Assembly: GCA_023264995.1 (NCBI GenBank)
Contig: JAHFUR010000003.1
Span: 124,001-188,000 of the forward strand
Source: Acidimicrobiia bacterium
Lineage (GTDB): Bacteria; Actinomycetota; Acidimicrobiia; Acidimicrobiales; AC-14
Reading direction: 5' to 3'
DNA length: 64,000 nucleotides
Shown here: positions 59,201 to 64,000 of the stretch, one piece after another
Layout: each line of letters opens with the position of its first letter
Numbering within the stretch: the first letter of the stretch is position 1
The notes under the pieces: model-generated
What the model was told of the DNA's origin: nothing
What the model saw: the letters and a program-made list of their open reading frames with translations, nothing else
Databases searched by the model: none
Translations under genes and position numbers: made by a program

Positions 59201-59288
59201 CCTTTCCTGGGATGTGCGTCCAACCCAGGGAGACAAGCCGCTCAATGAGCGCTAGTTGGACCGTCGAGGACTCCGAGAACCCGGTCAC
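56253..59288 (-). CDS. hsdR: Type I restriction endonuclease subunit R
   Basis: 1011-residue motor and nuclease subunit of a type I restriction-modification complex; it translocates DNA and cuts unmodified molecules. The N-terminal PD-(D/E)xK nuclease is seen at about 135-165 (RFDLVLWVNGIPLVVGETKT). SF2 helicase motifs follow: Walker A IWQSQGTGKTLLMAFAAL at about 290, VLIDEAHRTQEGRLGD (DEAH) at about 393, FFGLTGTAVSDAERNTFKLF, and later LIVTAKLLTGFDASIEGVMY. The C-terminal helical region is intact. It overlaps hsdS by four bases. Confidence 0.95.
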   Translation of the reverse strand: MTGFSESSTVQLALIERLVSLGWTHIPGKDLDRRIDGVFIENDLSAALIRLNPLVAAQPVRVDEILPRLRAAALAAAYDGLVLANERMTTWLRGHQTMKFIGADDYDPVRVIDLAHPTRNQLVVSDEVTFGSPGQNRRFDLVLWVNGIPLVVGETKTPVKASVSWLNAARDIHGTYEVEASPFFATNLLSFASEGREFHYGAVGQLPEEWLLWGSTTDPWDLSGAERVLRSVDLLLNPARLLSILRDFVLFDRSLTGGQSRLSKLIPRYPQVEGVEAIHKRVLDPLRRQGLIWQSQGTGKTLLMAFAALRLLQDPAIGGPTVLIVLDRIDLVEQTVRQFQTAGLPRLRVAGTKEDLRRILAEDARGIIVTTIFRFEGAGFLNDRANIIVLIDEAHRTQEGRLGDDLRTAVPNAQFFGLTGTAVSDAERNTFKLFGDPDDPGWVLNRYTIERSIADGSSVPIHVETRLVDFHIDKEALDEAFAAMADEEGLTDEEREVLADRAASAKTFVRNPERIREVCADLVEHYLTKVAPLGLKAQVVAYDRQLCVAYNDEISRLLAERGVEDQNEAAVVMTTGTTKDEPAEWRKRFQLTREQEAAVKARFRDPGDPLRFLIVTAKLLTGFDASIEGVMYLDKPLRLHTLFQAICRTNRRYTNRITGQEKHYGLIADYVGLGSQIATALRDADPERGGRRPVDVEGLAEEFLTAMDATLERFAGIDRSDIGFEALMAAQDRIRGEEEGEAFARDFLRVEGLWEFLDPSPVTAAHRTEHRWLAQVYESVQPTGTSDALLWQRLGAKTLELVHGHITEVRVTSTGLDEVIVDAETIEAIRQLGLPDGTVTLPEADEPITVAEAFDTIEARIRRRLESSGNHPVYVAISERLERLRSRQITQAAASVEILKELLDVAKHVTAAERADDAGQIDAVSILPDPNVGALTQILREYAPPDVPVIIENIVADIDTIVRQVRFTGWNQTQEGDRTVRKEVRLILKKYGLPTTGELFDRAYAYIRENY

Positions 59289-60496
59289 ACCGCCGCAAGG
59301 AACGACTCGTAGGAAGCAGGTATGCGATGTTCACTCCCTAGCAGATCGTCCAGAAGGGTCGAGCGAAGCTGCCTGAGCGCCGCTACGAGATCGTCCGCTG
59401 TTCGCCCTTCAGTGTCGGCGGCCTCAACGACTTCGATAAATGAGCCTTGCGCATCAGGATCGATCATCACGACCGGCATAATCTCAATCCGCTCCGCACC
59501 GATGTGAAAGATGTTTGTGCCGGAGGCTATCGATGCGAATGCGCCCGACTCGAACGCGTATCGGGCCCACTGTTGAGCGTATCCGGGCAACGACCGCCCC
59601 AGCCGGGAGCGCAGGCGCAACAGCGTGTTCTGGAAGCAGACGACTCCCGCCCGTTCTCCGACCCACTGCGCAGAGGCGCCCAATTGAGCAATGCTGCCGC
59701 ACCCTTCCGTGATCAGCACATCTCCTGACTCAAGTCGGTACTTCGTCTGCTCGGCCGGCGTGAAGTTCATCGTCTTGATGTCCGCGAGGTCTAGCCGTCC
59801 GTCCTTAACGTTTGCCGCGCGGAGATAAGGCAGCATGTTCGCACCAGAGGCATGCCTTGGAGAACGCTGTCGACCCATCGTGACCTCAAAGAACGTGCCA
59901 ACCTGACCTACTGGGCCACTGATCTCGGCAAAGTGTTCTTGGCGTAAAGACCGAGCGAGGGCCCGACAGTCGTCGCCGACCCGAAGCGCTGCAGCAACAG
60001 CGACCTCACAGGCAAGCACCAGATCGACGATCCGCCGTTGCTCTGCGAGCGGCGGCAGGTCCACCGCAATGCTCAGCAGTCCTGCAGGCGAGAGCCGCTT
60101 TCGTCGCATCACGGTCCCCGTGGATCGGCCAAGCATCTCTGACCAAAATGATGGACGAGCGACCACGAATCCGAGGAACTCTGGAAGGGCGTGTCGCCTG
60201 TCGATTGTGAATGTCGGGAACTCAGGCGAGACGAAGGCCCCATCCAGTTCCGGTGGAACTATTCCGATCGCGCCCTCCCACGCTGTCAGCTTTCGCATGA
60301 CCATCTGTCCTGATCGCAGGACGTGGAGGTGCTGATAGCGCGTGTCATCGCCACTCAAGTCCCCACGAGGGAAGACGCCCCTAGCGGCGTTCAGAACCCC
60401 GGCTCCGCTGTACTTCATACCAGCCTTGACCGAGATGCGCTCTGTGTCGAGTCGCGCGACGTCGCTGAGCCGCACGCGCCGCCAGTTGTCACTCAT
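59285..60496 (-). CDS. hsdS: Type I restriction-modification specificity subunit S
   Basis: 403 residues determining the bipartite target sequence. Two target recognition domains are separated by the conserved helical spacer: TRD1 starts NWRRVRLSDVARLDTERISV and runs to LSPAGLLSIAVDLPPLAEQR, followed by RIVDLVLACEVAVAAALRVG; TRD2 starts SGPVGQVGTFFEVTMGRQRS and ends with a second helix (LRQLRSTLLDDLLGSEH). The PLAEQRRIV segment is characteristic of HsdS. It overlaps hsdM by eight bases and hsdR by four. Confidence 0.93.
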   Translation of the reverse strand: MSDNWRRVRLSDVARLDTERISVKAGMKYSGAGVLNAARGVFPRGDLSGDDTRYQHLHVLRSGQMVMRKLTAWEGAIGIVPPELDGAFVSPEFPTFTIDRRHALPEFLGFVVARPSFWSEMLGRSTGTVMRRKRLSPAGLLSIAVDLPPLAEQRRIVDLVLACEVAVAAALRVGDDCRALARSLRQEHFAEISGPVGQVGTFFEVTMGRQRSPRHASGANMLPYLRAANVKDGRLDLADIKTMNFTPAEQTKYRLESGDVLITEGCGSIAQLGASAQWVGERAGVVCFQNTLLRLRSRLGRSLPGYAQQWARYAFESGAFASIASGTNIFHIGAERIEIMPVVMIDPDAQGSFIEVVEAADTEGRTADDLVAALRQLRSTLLDDLLGSEHRIPASYESFLAAV

Positions 60497-62021
60497 AGCC
60501 AGCCGCCCTAAGCCGCTCTGTAAGCCGCGACTCGGCTTGGCGGAGCGCTACTTGTGTCTCTCGTAGATTCGATAGTGCCTGCTCTACTGTCATGGTGTCA
60601 GCAGCCCGAGTCTTGATGTACCGACCGATGTTGAGATCCCATCCGTTCTCTTTGACTTCTGCGTGCTCGACGAAGCGACTGCGAAGGCCGCCGTTCGCGT
60701 CGGCAAGCGAGAACGAACGGTAGGCGCTTAGAATCGCTTCGACGTCCTCGTCGCCTAACTGGTTCTGATTGCGGCCCTTGCCGAAGCGCGTAGAGCCGTC
60801 GACAAATATCACGCCCCCACGTCGGGCGGAATCCTTCTCTGCTCTAAAAATGAGAAGGGCGGCCGGGATGGTCGTTGAGTAAAATAGGTTCGACGGGAGT
60901 CCGATAACCGCTTCCAGTCTGTCGTCCTCGATCAGACATTGACGAATTACTTTCTCGGCACCGCCTCGGAACAGGACCCCGTGCGGCATGACTACGCCGA
61001 CACGCCCTGTGGCGGGCTTCATGGAGGCGACCATGTGCTGCACCCAGGCGAAGTCCGCCGTGCCGCTTGGCGGCACACCACAGAAGGCTCGACCGTAGGG
61101 GTCGTTGACCCACGTGTCAGCGCCCCAGTTCTTTAGTGAGAACGGCGGGTTGGCAACGACCACGTCGAATGTTCGAAGGCCAGAGTGCTCAACGAAGCGA
61201 GGATCGCGCAGCGTGTCTCCTCGCACGATCCGAAAGTCCTCCAGGTCGTGGAGGAAGAGGTTCATGCGAGCGATGGCCGCGGTGGTGAGGTTGACCTCTT
61301 GGCCGTAGAGCCGGAGGGTCCGTGTGTCGCCCCCTGTTTCCCGGACCTCGTTGATGGTCTCCACGAGCATGCCGCCCGAGCCACATGCCGGGTCGTACAC
61401 GGACTCGCCCGGCTGCGGATCGAGGATGCGCACCAGAAGCCGGACCACCGCCCGAGGCGTGAAGAACTCTCCTGCCTTCTTTCCAGACTCGTCTGCAAAT
61501 TGGCGAAGCAGGTACTCGTACGCAGCCCCAAGCATGTCGTTCGACACGACGTTGCGGTTCAGGACCATGCGGTCGAAAGCGTCGATGATGTTGAGAAGAG
61601 CGGACTCAGGAAGACGCTCCTTGTTCCCCCAGGCCACATCGCCGAAGATTCCCGCAAGGCTCTGCGGGTTCGCTTCCTCCAGCCGCTGGAGGATGTTTTG
61701 CAACGTGACGCCAACGTTCACGGACACCTTGCGCAAGTCGGCCCAGTGACAGCCGTCGGGGACTGCGAAGCGGTGGTAGTCCGCTTCCTCCTCGGGTGAA
61801 ACGCTCTCACCGAAGTCAGTGACCGCCTCGGTGTGGTCGAGTTCCCAGGTGTCAGACACCCACTTGAGGAATAGCAGGGGAAAGACATAGCTCTTGAAGT
61901 CAGCCGGATCGACCGGTCCACGAAGGCTGTTGGCTGCGGCCCAGAGTCGGCCCTCCAGCTCGGAGAGCGTGAGAGTGCCTGCAGTCCCACCGCCATCACC
62001 TGTGGACGAACTGCTCACCAC
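60489..62021 (-). CDS. hsdM: Type I restriction-modification methyltransferase subunit M
   Basis: 510-residue N6-adenine methyltransferase. The N-terminal HsdM domain includes LWAAANSLRGPVDPADFKSY and VFPLLFLKWVSDTWE. The SAM-binding motif I SVYDPACGSGGMLVETI is at about 207, and catalytic motif IV VVVANPPFSLKNWG (NPPF) at about 291. The C-terminus ends in a coiled coil (LRETQVALRQAESRLTERLR). Start is GTG at 62021 or the adjacent GTG at 62018, with GGAGG upstream. First gene of the operon hsdM-hsdS-hsdR. Confidence 0.95.
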   Translation of the reverse strand: MVSSSSTGDGGGTAGTLTLSELEGRLWAAANSLRGPVDPADFKSYVFPLLFLKWVSDTWELDHTEAVTDFGESVSPEEEADYHRFAVPDGCHWADLRKVSVNVGVTLQNILQRLEEANPQSLAGIFGDVAWGNKERLPESALLNIIDAFDRMVLNRNVVSNDMLGAAYEYLLRQFADESGKKAGEFFTPRAVVRLLVRILDPQPGESVYDPACGSGGMLVETINEVRETGGDTRTLRLYGQEVNLTTAAIARMNLFLHDLEDFRIVRGDTLRDPRFVEHSGLRTFDVVVANPPFSLKNWGADTWVNDPYGRAFCGVPPSGTADFAWVQHMVASMKPATGRVGVVMPHGVLFRGGAEKVIRQCLIEDDRLEAVIGLPSNLFYSTTIPAALLIFRAEKDSARRGGVIFVDGSTRFGKGRNQNQLGDEDVEAILSAYRSFSLADANGGLRSRFVEHAEVKENGWDLNIGRYIKTRAADTMTVEQALSNLRETQVALRQAESRLTERLRAAGYE

Positions 62022-62457
62022 TCATCCTCCGAACCTTCCGATGCTCGCTGTGCCGCCTCGCGAAGCTTGGAACACCATGACGCATTTATCCTCTCCACCT
62101 CGATCATCGTAAGCCCGCCGCATGCGACGGCGACCGACTCCAAGTCCTGATCTACGCGCCGGTGATCGAGGCGGCCTTACCACCCCGGCATCCGTCGTCG
62201 AAAGGCGTGGATCATGCAAAGGTGCCCGGCATGGGTGGCGGAGCACGCACCATGGCGTCGTCCGGGGCACCTTGAGCGAGGAACGAGCCAGTGCCGCCGG
62301 GCAGGGCCGATCCCGACGGAATCGCCCGCACCCTGGAGCGAAACCGTTCAGTTCGTACGCCGATCGTTGTTTCAGGCCGCTCGGCGTTGCTAGGACGCCG
62401 CTGATCTAATCGTCGCGGGATCCACCACTGCGCGACGATCTGGTCAGAGACTTGGCC
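62022..62457. other. 436-bp intergenic region between hsdM and the terminal transposase
   Basis: No convincing gene. It should hold the hsdM promoter and one end of the IS1182-like element. A near-11-bp inverted repeat, AAGGTGCCC at 62219-62227 and GGGCACCTT at 62265-62273, could form a stem with a 37-base loop. The left terminus of the insertion sequence could not be located without its right end, which lies outside the window. Confidence 0.45.
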
Positions 62458-64000
62458 ATGGCGATCGGGGCTGCGGTGAAGCAGGGCCAGTTCGAAGACG
62501 CGGCGATGGTGCTCGGCGACCGGCTGAAGGCCGGCTCGCTCTATCGGCTCCTGGCCGATGAGGGTCACCGCCTGTTCCCCGACAACTACTTCGCCGACCT
62601 GTTCGTGGCCACGCCCCGGGGCCGTCCCACCATCCCGGCCCGCACGGTGGCTACGGTCATGCTGCTGCAGAGCTTCGAGGGCCTGTCGGACCGCGAAGCC
62701 TGCGACCGCCTGGCCTTCGACCTGCGCTGGCAGGCGGCAGCCGGGTTGAGCACCGGGGCCGAGTCCTTCCATCCCACCGTGCTGGTGGGTATGCGCAACC
62801 GCCTGCGGGCCTCCGAAGGCCCCAAGCGCCTGCATGAGGACACCCTGGTGCCGGCCCGGGAGGCAGGGGTGCTCAAGGGCCGGGCTCGGGTGCTGGACTC
62901 CACCGCCCTGTATGACGCAGTGGCCACACAGGACACCGTGACCCAGCTACGAGCGGCCATCCGCAAGGTGCTGGCCACGGTCGCGCCCGCCGTGGCGGCG
63001 GAGATCCGCTCGGTGCTGCGCCGCGACGACGACTACGCCACCATCGGCAAGCCCCCTTGCGATTGGGACGACGCCGCCGCCCGGGACGCCCTGGTCGACG
63101 CCCTCGTGCGTGACGCTCATGCGGCGTTGGCCTGCCTCGACGGCCATGTCCTCGAAGGAGTTGTGGCCGAGGCCGCAGCGCTGCTGGCCCTCGTCGCCGG
63201 CCAGGACGTGGCCGCCGGAGAGGACGGGACCTTCCGCATCGTGCGGGGCGTGGCCAAGGACCGAACTATCTCCACCGTCGACACAGAGGCCCGTCACGGC
63301 CACAAGAGCTCCAACCGTCGCTTCGACGGCTACAAGACCCACGTCTCGGTCGACCCCGACTCCGAGCTCATCGCCGCCGCCACCGCCACGCCGGGCAACA
63401 CCGCTGACCGTGACGCCATCGACGAGCTGCTGGCCGAGCCCGGTGCCGATCCCGAGGAAGCCAAGCCCGAGGTGGTGGGCGACTCCGCCTACGCCGACGG
63501 CGCCACCCTCGACTCCCTGGCCCATCAGGGCTATGAGGTGGTGGCCAAGGTCCCGCCCGCCCGCAACGGCACCGGCGGCTTCACCAAGGACCGCTTCGGC
63601 ATCGACCTCGAAGCCTCGACCGTCACCTGCCCGGCGGCGCAGACGGTGGCCATCACCTTCGGCCGCCGAGGTGGGCGGGCCAGCTTCGCCGCCCACTGCG
63701 CCATCTGCCCGCTGCGGGCCGACTGCACCGCCTCTGTGGCCGGCCGCTCCATCACCATTCATCCCCACGAAGCGGCGCTGCAGCGGGCCAAGACGGCCCA
63801 GCGCAGCGAGGAGTGGAAGGACCAATACCGCACCGACCGTCCCATCGTGGAGCGCAAGATCGCCCACTTCACCCGCCGGGCCTGGGTGGGCGCAGGGCCC
63901 GGGTACGGGGGCTGGAGCGGATCAAGACCGATGTCGCCACCCGGGCCGGCGTCCTCAACTGGGCTCGCCTGGCCGTGCTGGGCCTGCATTCCACTCAGAG
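62458..64000 (+). pseudogene. IS1182-family transposase, 3' frameshift, runs off the window
   Basis: From ATG 62458 (the frame is open back to 62410) the product begins MAIGAAVKQGQFEDAAMVLG and shows the IS1182/IS4-type order: LFPDNYFADLFVATPRGRPT, LLQSFEGLSDREACDRLAFD, VLDSTALYDAVATQDT, the DDE core GYKTHVSVDPDSELIAAATA with VVGDSAYADGATLDSLAHQG, and the cysteine cluster CAICPLRADC. Near 63890 one base appears missing: the family-like sequence RVRGLERIKTDVATRAGVLN continues in another frame after RRAW. The frame reaches the window edge without a stop. It may be an inactive copy or a sequencing error. Confidence 0.85.

Noticed and set aside
56253-62021. BREX or DISARM system
   Set aside because: Subunits match classical type I HsdR, HsdS and HsdM, and no PglZ, BrxC or DrmA-like gene is nearby.

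Overview
The window is high-GC DNA of an actinobacterial type. The evidence is a Tad pilus gene set with a membrane-bound LysM/BTAD (SARP-like) protein, an SCO6880-family type IV secretion (T4SS) component, GTG starts with strong AGGAGG sites, and many 4-bp ATGA/GTGA overlaps. A class such as Acidimicrobiia is possible but cannot be fixed from sequence alone. Most of the window is mobile or accessory DNA.

Region 1 (1-5546, minus strand) is a tight operon for ion and envelope homeostasis: a small membrane protein, a SecD-SecF fusion, a KhtT-like regulatory subunit, a KhtU-like K+/H+ antiporter, a small anchored protein and the start of NhaA. Region 2 (about 5600-9917) is a Tn3-family transposon with a res-like motif cluster, tnpR, a small accessory gene and an intact tnpA. 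Its right end abuts a headless cupredoxin relic, followed by a DUF488 relic.

Region 3 (10966-43869) looks like the core of an integrative and conjugative element (ICE). It has a large serine integrase and an excisionase-like HTH protein, a prim-pol and a DnaG-like primase, a complete Tad-type pilus operon (cpaB, cpaE, cpaF, tadB, tadC, pilin, three TadE/G-like proteins, two exported proteins), the LysM/BTAD protein, an XRE-type HTH protein, a zinc-ribbon protein carrying a piece of coupling protein, a two-domain peptidoglycan hydrolase, and a T4SS operon (pilin, anchored protein, TrbL/VirB6-like channel, SCO6880 protein, two VirB4-like ATPases, VirD4-type coupling protein). A membrane-anchored ExoVII-like protein, a 59-residue coupled gene and a DUF5710 protein follow. 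No recognisable relaxase is present. Three copies of a nested palindrome with compensatory arm changes lie upstream of the two replication operons and in the divergent hydrolase/T4SS intergenic region.

Region 4 (44150-49133) is an IS21-family element whose istB is split exactly inside its Walker A codons by a 2.8-kb serine-recombinase element.

Region 5 (about 49300-62021) has visibly more mixed third-codon positions and is a defence-type island: a lipoprotein; a metallo-beta-lactamase-fold protein translationally coupled to a giant E2-E1-JAB-patatin fusion (the most novel candidate system here); a HEPN-type protein on the opposite strand; an HTH protein; and a type I restriction-modification operon hsdM-hsdS-hsdR. 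The window ends in an IS1182-like transposase with a 3' frameshift.
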